Assembly: GCA_015179025.1 (NCBI GenBank)
Contig: WHUX01000661.1
Location: forward strand, 1 to 14,827
DNA: 14,827 nucleotides
Reading direction: 5' to 3'
From: Terfezia claveryi
Taxonomy: Eukaryota > Ascomycota > Pezizomycetes > Pezizales > Pezizaceae
Both the position numbers and the translations under genes were made by a program. Each line of letters starts with the position of its first letter. The stretch's first letter is position 1. The notes under the pieces are model-generated. The model had not been told where the DNA came from. It saw only the letters and a program-made list of their open reading frames with translations, and did not search any database. Shown in pieces: positions 1-8,923 of the stretch.

Positions 1-1
1 A

Positions 2-1015
2 CTCTCTCTTATCTTAGAATTACTCTATAGAACTTGTGGAGGTAAATAGTTCATGCAATTGGACCTCAAAAATAGGTATAACCTCATTAGGATTGCCTTA
101 GGGGATGAATGGAAGATATCTTTCAGGATGAATTCGGGTTAACCAATACCTCTGCTATCTTTCAAGAGATGATAGATACAATCTCCAAGCATATGGAAGG
201 ATATATCTGGTACTTGGATAACATACTTGTCTATGGAGGTGAGACAGATAAAGAACATCAACAAATAGTCAAAAAGGTTCTTCAGTAATATATCCAACCT
301 AGGTTAGTAGTTAACCTGATGAAGTTCAAGTTCTATATTTAAGAGACCTTATTCCTCGGTCATATTATTAATAGGCAACATGTCCAAATAGATCCCTCCA
401 AGCTCAAAATGATATCCAAGTGGTCTATTCCTACTAAGAAAGAAGTTTAAGTATTCCTAGGCTTTGCTAATTACTACCATCAATTTATTGCCAACTATAG
501 TATAAAGGCATACCCTTTAATTGACTTGATGAAGAATATCCTTTCAGTTGGGGATATGAACAATAGTAAGCCTTTAATGACCTCTGTGAATAATTCCTCA
601 CTGCCTACATCTTCATATAGTATCACAGACAACTTGAAACAATTATAGAGACTGATCCTAATAACCAAGCTATTGCTGATATCCTCTAACACTATTATGT
701 TGTCAATGGAGGAAATAAGCTTCACTTTATTGAATACCATACGAAAACCCTCTTTGCAGCTCAATGTAACTGCCCTATCTATAATAAATAGTTGTTTGCA
801 ATTATAGATTGCTTCGGAAAGTAGCAAGATTGATTGGTTAGCATTCCAGTGAATATCTATACAAACTACCAAGGGTTACAATATTTCAATACCAAGTAAA
901 AGCTTAACTCCCGTCAAGCTACCTAGTAGCTCTGCATGTTGAGTTCATCTACAATATTCACTATAGACCTGGTTTAAAGATGAGTAAGTCTAATAGCCTG
1001 TCTAGATATTTAGGG
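2..1015 (+). pseudogene. pol: E1 pol: reverse transcriptase and RNase H, decayed, 5'-partial
   Basis: In a live element this part copies element RNA into DNA and removes the RNA strand. The frame entering the window carries the first RT aspartate (QLDLKN, about 53-70). About 30 bases are then missing, because FR at 122-127 runs almost directly into FGLTN at 133-147 and the usual block between them is absent. The catalytic YxDD box at 211-222 reads YLDN: the second aspartate codon has become AAC. The frame then gives the thumb/connection motif FLGFANYYHQF. An apparent one-base loss near 540 shifts the frame. RNase H follows (FIEYHTKTL, then CPIYNK before a stop), and another shift near 940 precedes YRPGLKMSKSNSLSR, the usual end of RNase H. 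Stops are mostly TAG or TAA where Gln is expected. It cannot encode an active enzyme. Confidence 0.85.
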
Positions 1016-1129
1016 AAGAGAAATCAGGTATAAATACTAGATTTTTCAAAGACAGACAACTAATGGTACTTGGGAAAGAGGATGAAGAGAAAGCCAAAGA
1101 TATTGAAATAGAAGGAATAGATGTAGCTG

Positions 1130-2441
1130 GATGGCAAAAGAAGGATAGACTATAGATAGTACTCCCTAAATTTAAGTTGGAAGTGTTAAAGTAGCACTAT
1201 GACAGTCAAGTGATAAGACATTGTGGAAGACATCATACTCAAGAGATAGTGTCAATGAACTTTAGGTAGATAAGTGGTAGGCAAACATTGCAAACTATGT
1301 GGCAGGATGTACTAAGTATCAGAAATTAAAGGCAGATAGGCATAGTAGACAAGCAAAGTTAGTACTAATGCCAACTAGAGAATAACAATTTAAGGAAATA
1401 GCTATAGACTTTGTTGGTGAGCTACTAGAGTCAGAAGGTTTAAATGCTATACCTATTATTACAGACTGGTTTATGAAAGTACAATACTATATTCTGGCAA
1501 AAACTATATAGACAGTATCCAATATTGCTAATACCTATATTAATAAGATATAGAGACTCTATAGCTTTCTCCGATACATCACTTCTGACTGTGGTCTACA
1601 ATTCACTTCTAGATTCCTCAAAGAGCTAAACCAAAAGCTCAACATAACGCTCTGCCTCACCACCACCTAACACCTCTAGACTGATAAACTTGCTAAACAA
1701 GCAGTCTAAACACTTAAGCAGTACCTCTATATCTAATACTATAATAGGTAAGCTCATTGGAAATAATAGCTACCCTTAGCCGAGTTTGCCTATAATACTG
1801 CTACCTACTTGACCTATAAGTACTTCCCTTACCGAAGTCTATATGGCTTTAACCCTCATACCATCTACCTTTTAAATGACTATGAATTCTCCTCTCCTGC
1901 TATAAAAGAATAGCTAGACCAAATAACAACTGTATACAACCAAATTCATGATATCCTCAAGCAAATTAACTATAAAAGACGTGCTTTAAACCTTGACAAA
2001 GTATGTAGGTTTGATATTGATGACTAGGTATTAGTTAACCACCAGAACCTATAAAGATGAGCTAGGAACAACCATTCCCTTACTAGTAAGTAGATAGGAC
2101 CCTACAAGGTTATTAAAGCTGTTGGTTCTTATACATATAGGCTCGAAGTTCTACAAGGCACACAATGGCATAATGTTATTTATGTCACTCTCCTTAAGTC
2201 CTTTAGATGATGAAATAAGCTACAAGATATGGATAAAGATGAACTAGATATCTTTGAAGTCGAATCTATCATGGACTCCTATAGGAATAGAGGAGTGGTC
2301 AAGTATAGAGTATATTGGGAAGAATATATAGAGTTTGAAGACACTTGGGAAACCTTTGATAAGTTGGATAACTGTCTAGAGAAGCTTAGAGAGTACTGAG
2401 AAAAGTTCCCTAATAAGCTACATAATGAAAGAGATGTCTAA
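1130..2441 (+). pseudogene. pol: E1 pol: integrase with C-terminal chromodomain, decayed
   Basis: The integrase would insert element DNA into the host genome. The frame (codons starting at positions divisible by 3) holds a zinc-binding HHCC region whose last Cys is lost: C-T-K-Y-Q at 1308-1322. The first catalytic Asp is in AIDFVG (about 1401-1418) and the second in SDCG (Asp 1587-1589). At the catalytic Glu position, exactly 36 codons later, stands Lys AAA (1695-1697). LPLAEFAYNTA and a GPYKV block mark the rest of the core and the C-terminal domain. The end is a chromodomain (about 2254-2385; VESIMDSYRNRGVVKYRVYW, then a TWE motif). The frame ends at TGA 2397-2399 or, if that was CGA, at TAA 2439-2441. 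In chromoviruses this domain directs integration to heterochromatin. Confidence 0.85.
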
Positions 2442-2735
2442 GGTTTTGACTTATATCCAGTATTTTATGAGTAAAGACATAGTACCTTTTACCCTTCTAC
2501 ATATTGCTTTTTCCCTATGAGTATTTTGGCAAGAGGTTTGGTTTTTAACAGCAATGGCATAAATATATAGACACTCTAGTCTTGTAGTATCCTGTCAGGG
2601 AGAGAGGTATCTAATAATATTTAGTTAGTACCTAGCTACTACCATTACTTGAGTCTTTACTAAATACTTGTTCCAACTTAGGATTAGGAGGAACTTGTAT
2701 TCAGCTATGGAGAGCTGCCTAGAAATGGGGAGTAA
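2442..2735 (+). other. E1 3' untranslated region and polypurine tract
   Basis: This 294-bp AT-rich stretch has no convincing coding frame and lies between the pol stop and the LTR. It ends in the purine-rich run AAATGGGGAGTAA (2723-2735) directly before the TGTTACAG that opens the LTR. In LTR retrotransposons such a tract primes plus-strand DNA synthesis, which supports the LTR boundary at 2736. Confidence 0.6.
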
Positions 2736-2865
2736 TGTTACAGCTCAGGTAAGAGACCTACCCTCTACCGAGATAACCAATACCCTACTATATTACTGAC
2801 TATGATGGCTTAATCACATATACAGATATAAGTAGTACATTAGATATAGGGATATTAAAGAGATT
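2736..2865 (+). repeat. E1 3' LTR, first part (split by E2)
   Basis: The segment starts with TGTTACAG right after a polypurine tract and stops at the E2 insertion point. The final five bases AGATT are the left copy of the E2 target-site duplication. The remainder of the LTR is at 8924 onward. No second copy of this LTR is in the window, so the call rests on position, the TG start and the polypurine tract. Confidence 0.65.
2861..2865. repeat. Target-site duplication of E2, left copy (AGATT)
   Basis: AGATT directly precedes the first base of the left E2 LTR, and the same five bases directly follow the right LTR at 8919-8923. A 5-bp duplication is the normal integrase footprint for Ty3/gypsy elements and fixes both E2 ends to the base. 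Confidence 0.9.
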
Positions 2866-3340
2866 TGTTACAACTGTCCCTTCACAGCCTAGCTTGACCT
2901 TGTTATTGTTATTGTTATTCATTCTTCCATCTGGCATCACCTGCGACGCAGATGATAGTGTTGTTATCTCGGCTCCCAAGATAAGGGGTCTCGGGAACCT
3001 TATTCATTCTAGTAGTCTTGGCTAGGGAGGAAGCCTGTATATATAGCTTGCTCTCTCCACCCTCTTGTTGGATCTCTATCCAACATCTTGTATATCCAAT
3101 ACAGGGCCTTGCTTCTCTCCACGTTGGTGCATCTCCCTTGTGCACCTCCTTGTCTCATCTCGACTCTGCAGCCCTGCTGCCTCCTACTACTCCTGTATGC
3201 CTCTCTCGCCCTCACCCTTGTCCCCGTCCTAGCCTTTTCCTCTAAGTCATACACGTAGTGTTCCTACGTGTGTGTTACCCTAGCCTTGCCCTTGCTCGGG
3301 CGTACCCCTTAGTCGCCTTGTCCCCAGAGCCATCGTCACA
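2866..3340 (+). repeat. E2 5' LTR (475 bp)
   Basis: Begins TGTTACAAC and ends CGTCACA, aligning without gaps to 8444-8918. By eye I count roughly 55 mismatches (about 88% identity), the great majority C/T or G/A transitions. The 5' LTR of such elements carries the promoter; a TATATATA box lies at 3038-3045, 172 bases from the LTR start, at the same offset as in the right copy. A short GTTATT microsatellite lies near positions 38-55 of the LTR. Confidence 0.95.
3038..3045 (+). promoter_or_regulatory. Candidate TATA box of E2 5' LTR
   Basis: TATATATA is conserved at the same LTR offset in both copies although the surrounding sequence has diverged. Position within the LTR suits the U3 promoter of the element. 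Inferred from sequence only. Confidence 0.5.
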
Positions 3341-3346
3341 CTATGT

Positions 3347-3359
3347 TGGATCACTCTGC
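3347..3359 (+). promoter_or_regulatory. Candidate E2 primer-binding site
   Basis: Six bases after the 5' LTR the sequence reads TGGATCACTCTGC. A TGG start complements the CCA tail of a tRNA, as expected for a minus-strand primer-binding site. The rest would pair with a tRNA 3' end reading GCAGAGUGAUCCA; I cannot identify that tRNA, and the 6-base offset is a little larger than usual. Confidence 0.35.
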
Positions 3360-3371
3360 TTAACCAGTACA

Positions 3372-4560
3372 ATGTCTGAACCAACCCTGTTACCTACCAA
3401 CAGGTTCCAAGCATGGCGGGAAACCCCAATACCTTCAGACCCAGCCCAGCTGTTAGAATACCGCTGAATGACTATCGATATCTTCACTGCTACCTATAAG
3501 ATTGGCGAAAAATAAGGAGTGGAGCTCTAGGACACCCAACGAAGGCTGAAAGAAGCCGAAGATGAAATCCTCCTTCTCCGAGAGGACCTCGCAGACGACC
3601 AAGTAACCATGTGCAATCTCAACCGTGCCCTTGCTGCTGCAACCACACAGGCACTTGCGACTGCTACACCTACCAAAACCCAAGACCTTCCCACCCTACC
3701 CAAATTTAACTGCGAATGGGTCCGCCTCAAGGCTTGGAAAAACTCCATCAATATTAAGCTTAACAGAGACCACACTAAGTTCCTAACCACCCAGCACTAA
3801 CTCACGTACGTTTACGACCTGTTGGAGGGGAAGGCTCTGGACCAAGTCCAGCTGTATGTGTTGGAAACAGGCATTAAACTAGCAGATATCCCCATCCTAT
3901 TTGTGATCATCGACTGAGTATTCAGAGATCTGGATCCAGCAGGAATGGCCACCCGAGCCCTCCAGGCCCTCCAATAAAGAAACACTGACCTGGCCACCTA
4001 TGTGGCTGAATTCTTTAGGCTGGCTGCAGAAGTCGACTGGAGCGACAAGATCAAACTGGACCAATTCCAGGAAGGCTTAAGTATGGAACTCAGACAAGTA
4101 CTCATCAATTTCCCGAATATCCCCACCCTTGAGAAATTCATTGATCAGGCCAGCCGATTGAAGTAAAAAATGGCCAGGTTTAGAAACAGCCTTAAGGCCT
4201 CCCCTACAACAGCACCCCCACAATCGACCTTTTCAGCACCTCGTCCCCAGCCACAGGCCCCGTAACTCCCTCGAACAAGCCAGCCCACCCTTCTCTTGTG
4301 GCGGGTGGACCGGCCCCTATAGACTTATCTGCAGGCAGACCCCGCCTGATCCAAGAAGAGAGAGAACGCCATTGGAATAATGGGCTATGCATAGCCTATA
4401 GGAAGGCTGACAACTTTATTGTGGCATGTCCCCTCTGAAAAAACCACTCACTAGCCGCTCATGCCATCTCGGAAGCCCGGATTGACGAGGTTGATGAGGC
4501 GGGAAAAGCCCTGTCCCTTGCTTATTCACTGACACTAGCAAGGGACCTGCCCCAGGCCAT
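3372..4560 (+). pseudogene. gag: E2 gag: capsid and degenerate zinc knuckle
   Basis: Gag forms the virus-like particle that packages element RNA. The first ATG after the LTR (3372) opens a frame starting MSEPTLLP. A charged, heptad-like stretch follows at about 3510-3620 (probable coiled coil), then the capsid region typical of Ty3 gag (FNCEWVRLKAWK, about 3700-3740, through SRLK at about 4160). Stops at 3465, 3513, 3528, 3798, 3915, 3975 and 4164 interrupt it, mostly where Gln or Arg codons would become TAA, TAG or TGA by C-to-T change. The frame shifts by about 4262. In the new frame a CX2CX4HX4C knuckle is recognisable by spacing at 4388-4429 but reads C-Y-N-C: second Cys is Tyr (TAT), His is Asn. 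It trails off near 4560, where protease begins in another frame. Confidence 0.85.
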
Positions 4561-5040
4561 TTATCTCTCTCTTTGTCTGCATTTTCTGTGTATTCCGCTT
4601 CTTCTATTATTGATGAATCTCACTTGTTCAGCGAGCATTTTGTTGTATCTATCTCTCTCAATATCAAGGATAGAACAATCACTACATTAGCCCTTATAGA
4701 TTATGGAGCCTCAGGAATTGCATTCATTGACTAGGCCTTTGTCAGTAAATTTTCCATACCTATATCAAAGCTCAAAACCCCCCATATTCTGAATGTCATT
4801 GACAGTCGGCCCATCTCCTCTGGTGATATCACCAATATTGTGTGTGTGCCTGTCCTGGTCGGGGATAACTTCGAAGCAAACCTCCCAATGTTCGTGACAA
4901 AGCTCAAATACCCGATTGTCTTTGGAATCCCCTAGCTTAGAATACATGATGTATCGGTCAGCTTCGGCTCCTACACCCTGCAGTTCAACAGCCAATATTG
5001 CAAAAAGCACTGTGGGAATCCAAAGGCCACCATCACTGGG
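4561..5040 (+). pseudogene. pol: E2 pol: aspartic protease region, active site altered
   Basis: The retroviral-type protease cuts Gag and Pol into mature proteins. In frame 1 the sequence gives LALIDYGASGIAFID (about 4687-4731), where the family normally has D-S/T-G-A; the Ser/Thr has become Tyr, so activity is doubtful. Downstream comes the second conserved block, GIP-stop-LRIHD, where TAG 4933-4935 stands in place of the usual Trp of the G-x-P-W-L motif. Another TAG is at 4732-4734. The frame runs continuously into the RT domain. A start codon is not evident, as expected for pol expressed by frameshift from gag; whether the 2-to-1 frame change near 4560 is programmed or a lost base cannot be told. 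Confidence 0.75.
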
Positions 5041-6864
5041 TTGTGTGCCTTGCCCACCCCGATAATCCACCTGACCCAGGTAGTGTACCTGCCTGTGCAC
5101 CTCAATACCAATTCCCCTGTTCCCCCTGTGCCCCCCATTTCCCCTGTACCCCCTGTTCCCCAAAAACCTCTAAATGTTAGCTTTATCAGGGCAGGGGTTT
5201 TCACTTACCTCACCAGGTGGCACAAGTTGAAGGCTCATACCCTATCCATATATGAGGTGAACCTGGAAATCAACAAGATGCAGCCTAAGGAGGAGTGGAA
5301 GGCTATGGTCCTAGATGAATATCACCAGTTTATTAACCTGTTCTCGGAAAAAGGCGCAGAGAAGCTGGCACCCCACTGGCCATATGACTATATGATTCTG
5401 CTGATGGAGGGTAAGACCCCCCCCTATGGGCCCCTCTACGGAATGTTCTGGTTGGAGCTAGAAGCTTTGAAGAAATACTTGGAGGAAAACCTCAATAAGA
5501 GCTTCATTCGCCATAGCTCCTCACCAGCGGGTGCCTCGGTGCTATTCGTCAAGAAATTGGATGGTTCTCTTTGGCTATGCATAGACTATCGGGGGCTGAA
5601 CGAGATAATGGTCAAGAACAGGTATCCCCTGCCTCTAATCCAGGAGACATTAGCCAGGCTCTCCAAGGCCAAATGGTTCACCAAACTGGATTTGAGAGGG
5701 GTATACAACCTAGTATGGATTGCCGAGGGGGAGGAGTGGAAAACTGCCTTCCGAACTCATTATGGCCACTTTGAGTAAGATGTTATGCCTTTTGGGTTGA
5801 CTAATGCCCCGGCCTCTTTCCAACACTTTATCAATGACACCCTATTAGACTTTCTGAATGTGTTCTGCATGGCCTACCTTGACGATATCCTGATCTATTC
5901 GAATACCCTGGCAGAGCACAAAATCCATATTCGTCAAGTATTAGAAAAGCTGGAGCAAGCTGGATTGTACCTTAAACCCGAGAAATGCGAGTTTTATATA
6001 CAAGAGATCAAGTATCTGGGGTTAATCATCACCATGGAGGGCATCAAGATGGACCCTACCAAGGTTACTGCTATCCAGGAATGGCAAATCCTAGCGAATC
6101 TTAAGAATATCCAGGTATTCCTAGGGTTCGCCAACTTTTACCGGCGTTTTATCCTGGGATATTCGAAGATCGTAGCCCCCCTCACTGCCCTGACCAAAAA
6201 AGACCAGCACTTCGACTGGAATCCAGAAGCCCACTCTGCCTTCCAGAACCTCAAGGAAGCCTTTTCCTCAGCACCAATCCTGGCCCATTTAAACCCAGAC
6301 AGCAAATGTATCATGGAAACTGATGCCTCCTACTATATCTCCACGGGAATATTGTCTCAGTATGTCAACGGCATCCTCCACCCCATAGCCTACTTCTCAA
6401 AAAAGCACTCCCTAGCCGAGTGCAACTACGAGATCTATGACAAATAGCTGATGGCCATCATGCGAGCGTTCAAAGAATGGAGGCGACATCTGGAGTTAGC
6501 TAAGGGGATCATCAAGGTATTATCTGACCACAAAAACCTTGTGAATTTTACAACTACCAAGCTGCTCAACCGACGGCAGGCCAGGTGGTCGGAATTTCTC
6601 TCTCAGTTCAACTTTAAGATTAAATACTATCCTGGAAAGGCTGGAGGCAAGCCCGATGCGTTAACCCGGAGATCAGGAGATCTCCCTATAGGGGGGGATG
6701 AAAGGCTAAAATACCAAAATCAGGTGGTATTAAAGCCCGAAAACCTTGACCTGGCAGCCAATGTCCTTGCTGATGCAGAAGCTGAGGCTGAGGCTGACCT
6801 CCAACAACTGGTGAGACAGGCATATGAGGATGACCCCTGGCCAAGGAAATTATCACCACAGTAG
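5041..6864 (+). pseudogene. pol: E2 pol: reverse transcriptase and RNase H, two stops
   Basis: A Pro-Val-rich linker (about 5113-5165) precedes the RT. RT motifs in order are [19 protein letters not shown] (about 5548), [11 protein letters not shown] with the first catalytic Asp, [13 protein letters not shown] from 5785, AYLDDILIY with the intact YxDD box at 5875-5886, and [11 protein letters not shown]. RNase H follows: METDAS, NYEIYDK and LSDHKNLV supply its acidic residues, and [16 protein letters not shown] ends it. TAA 5776-5778 falls just before the MPFGL block and TAG 6445-6447 just after YDK, where Gln is common. The three open segments are all in frame 1, so only these two stops break about 600 codons. 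The frame is lost to an apparent one-base deletion around 6838-6846. Without the stops the enzyme would have all catalytic residues. Confidence 0.9.
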
Positions 6865-8261
6865 ATTTTGGCTAGTGCCGCCACCCTAAGATCTCCCTAG
6901 CCGAGTATACCATCTAGGAAGACCTCCTCTACTACCTCAAACAGCTGTATATGCCAGAAGGAGAGCTGCGCCTTCGATTGATCAAGAAACACCATGACAG
7001 CCTGGTTGCAGGTCACCCTGGAGTGGCCAAAATGTTAGAGCTTCTAGCCAGGGAGTACACATAGATTGACCAATGGAAGGACATGAAGCAATACATATGG
7101 AACTGCCAAGTTTGCAAGCATGCTAAGCCTGTCTGCCATACCCTGTTTGGGACCCTGAAACCTCTGGATATCCCTGATTGGCTGTGGCTGTACCTGACTA
7201 TAGACTTCATAACAGGGTTGCTAGAAGATTCGAGGTTTAATGCTATCTTAATGGTGGTAGATCGGTTGACAAAAATGAGGCATGTTATACCTTGCCGGGA
7301 TACCTGCTCTACCCTAGAGTTAGCTAATCTCTACCTCAATAATGTATTCCGATAGCACAGCCTCCCCGAATCTATCATATCTGACCGTGGCCCTTAGTTC
7401 ACCTCAGAATTCTGGCAAGCCTTCTATGAGCTTTTGGGGATCAAAGTGTGTTTGTCAACTGCATACTACCCACAGACGGATGGCCAATTAGAGAGGATGA
7501 ATGCTATTATGGAGCAATATCTATGGGCCTTTATTGACTACCAGCAGGATAACTGGGTTTCATTGCTGGCCACCTATGAATTCACCGCGAACAACCAGTT
7601 CTCAGAATCCTCCAAAACCTCACCTTTCCTAGCTAACTATGATTGGCACTCCCGGTTCATAGATGCCCTAGCGCCCCTACAAAAAGCCAAAAAAAAAGAT
7701 GCCCTGGCCAAGAAGTTTGCAGCTGGGATTGCTGAGCTCCACTCTACCCTGAATGCTGAGCTGGGATATGCACAAGCCAGGCAAGCCGAGTATGCTAACA
7801 GATCACGGTTGCCAGCCCCCAAATATCAACCAGGGGACAAGGTGTGGCTCTCCAGCCAGTACTTCCAGACAGAACGGCCATCTCGCAAGCTCGACTACAA
7901 GTTTCTGGGTCCATTCGAGGTGTTGGCTGCTGTGAGCACTCACGCCTACCGATTGAGGTTCTCTAAGGACATCAAATGACACCCAGTCGTCCATGTCTCT
8001 GAGATCGAGCCTGCCGCTAGCGATCCTCTGCCAGACCAGGAACACCCCCCACCTCCTCCTGTGGTTATCGAAGGTGAGGAGGAATAGGAGGTAGAGGAAG
8101 TGCTGGACTCCCAAAGAAGATATAGGCACCTGCAATATAAGGTCAAATGGCTGGGGGATGAGGAAACGACCTGGCAACCAGCTGAAGATCTAGAAAATAC
8201 ATAGGACTTGGTCACCCTATTCCACTAGCGTTATCTCCGGAAGCCCCGCCCCACTCAATGA
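6840..8261 (+). pseudogene. pol: E2 pol: integrase with C-terminal chromodomain, several stops
   Basis: In frame 0 the zinc-binding HHCC domain is complete (KKHHDSLVAGH at about 6987-7016; NCQVC at about 7101). The catalytic triad is intact: Asp in LTIDF (about 7203), Asp in SDRG (7383-7385) and Glu in LERMN (7491-7493), with the canonical 35-residue gap between the last two. The C-terminal part has YQPGDKVWLS and a chromodomain (about 8091-8200; KVKWLGDEETTWQP). Stops lie at 6873, 6915, 7062, 7353, 7395, 7977, 8085, 8202 and 8226; that at 7395 replaces Gln of DRGPQF and that at 7062 replaces a usual Trp. The reading frame ends at TGA 8259-8261. Confidence 0.9.
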
Positions 8262-8443
8262 TATTCTTGTCATCCTGGAATTGGTTATTAGGGTTGTTAT
8301 TGTCATTGTTGTCGTAGTTATTGTTGGTATGTACTTTTAGTGTTGGGGTTGTGTTATGGATTATTGGTTATTCACCTGTCTTGTTTGTTTGTTTTTTCGC
8401 CTTGCCTTTCGTCGCTGAGGCTCAGAGCCTAAAGGGGGGATAG
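8262..8443 (+). other. E2 3' untranslated region with polypurine tract
   Basis: No coding frame is visible. The stretch is T/G-rich and ends with a perfect 6-bp inverted repeat (AGGCTC-A-GAGCCT, 8418-8430) butting against the polypurine tract AAAGGGGGGA (8431-8440). Three bases later the 3' LTR begins. The tract is the expected plus-strand primer. Confidence 0.8.
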
Positions 8444-8918
8444 TGTCACAACCATCCCTTTGCAGCCTAGCTTGACCTCATTATTGTTATTGTTATTTGT
8501 TGTTCCGTCTAGCATCACCTGCGATACAGGTGATAGTGTTGTTATCTCGGCTCCTGAGATAAGGGGTCTCGGGAACCTTATTCCTTCTAGTGGCCTTGGC
8601 TAGGGAGGAAGCCTGTATATATAGCTTGCTCTCTCTGCCCTCTAGTTAGATCCCCATCCAACATCTTGTATATCCAATACAGGGCCTTGCTTCTCTCTAC
8701 ATTAGTGCATCTCCCTTATAGACCTCCTTATCTCACCTCGACTCTGCAGCCCTACTGCCTCCTACTACTCCTGTGTTCCTCTCTCACCCTCGCCCTTGCC
8801 CCCATCCTAGCCTTTTCCCCTAAGTTACACACGTAATGTTCCTACGTATGTGTTACCCTAGCCTTGCCCCTGCCCCAGCGTACCACTTGGTTGCCTTGTC
8901 TGCAGAGCCATTGTCACA
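8444..8918 (+). repeat. E2 3' LTR (475 bp)
   Basis: Begins TGTCACAACC and ends TTGTCACA. It has the same length as the 5' LTR with no indels apparent. Mismatches to the left copy are overwhelmingly transitions, in both directions. It retains the TATATATA box. The right AGATT duplication follows at 8919. Confidence 0.95.
8616..8623 (+). promoter_or_regulatory. Candidate TATA box of E2 3' LTR
   Basis: TATATATA at LTR offset 172, matching the left copy exactly in position. In the 3' LTR such a promoter could only drive transcription outward into the E1 LTR remnant. Confidence 0.45.
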
Positions 8919-8923
8919 AGATT
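8919..8923. repeat. Target-site duplication of E2, right copy (AGATT)
   Basis: Identical to 2861-2865 and directly adjacent to the last base of the right E2 LTR. Removing E2 and one copy restores a continuous E1 LTR. Confidence 0.9.

Larger units (their letters stand above)
1..2865 (+). mobile_element. E1: old Ty3/gypsy chromodomain retrotransposon, left part (5' end off window)
   Basis: The stretch reads as a decayed Ty3/gypsy pol in the order reverse transcriptase, RNase H, integrase, chromodomain. A short 3' untranslated region, a purine-rich tract and the first 130 bp of a 3' LTR follow. Gag, protease and the 5' LTR lie off the left edge. The LTR is interrupted at 2865 by element E2 and resumes at 8924, shown by the AGATT duplication on both sides of E2. 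E1 is far more AT-rich and more stop-ridden than E2, consistent with greater age or heavier C-to-T mutation. Family assignment is firm from the pol motifs; no finer name is claimed. Confidence 0.85.
2866..8918 (+). mobile_element. E2: full-length Ty3/gypsy chromodomain LTR retrotransposon, inactivated
   Basis: A 6053-bp element bounded by two 475-bp direct repeats that start TGT and end ACA, flanked by a perfect AGATT duplication. Internal order is candidate primer-binding site, gag, protease, reverse transcriptase, RNase H, integrase, chromodomain, polypurine tract. Gag sits in frame 0 (codons starting at positions divisible by 3), its zinc knuckle in frame 2, protease to RNase H in frame 1, and integrase in frame 0 again. 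Each step is what one lost base would cause. Around 20 in-frame stops remain. The catalytic residues of RT, RNase H and integrase survive, so it decayed recently compared with E1. It sits inside the E1 3' LTR. Confidence 0.95.

Noticed and set aside
495..872. Open frame of 125 codons on the minus strand
   Set aside because: It lies opposite the E1 RNase H region, which matches the family in the plus frame. The minus frame is a by-product of the sense sequence.
2915..3254. Open frames on both strands within the E2 5' LTR
   Set aside because: The region is an LTR with a matching copy at 8444-8918, where the same frames are not kept. It is non-coding.
4765..5204. Gly/Asn/Arg-rich minus-strand open frames
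   Set aside because: They are the antisense of the E2 protease region and its Pro-Val linker; the low-complexity look is the complement of the proline codons.
7803..8215. Minus-strand open frames opposite the E2 integrase end and chromodomain
   Set aside because: The plus strand gives clear integrase and chromodomain motifs here. The Ser/Tyr-rich antisense products show no domain.
1..8261. UAG/UAA read as glutamine (alternative genetic code)
   Set aside because: TAG also stands at conserved Trp positions, TGA appears at Arg-type positions, and frameshifts and lost catalytic residues accompany the stops. RIP-type decay explains all of these.
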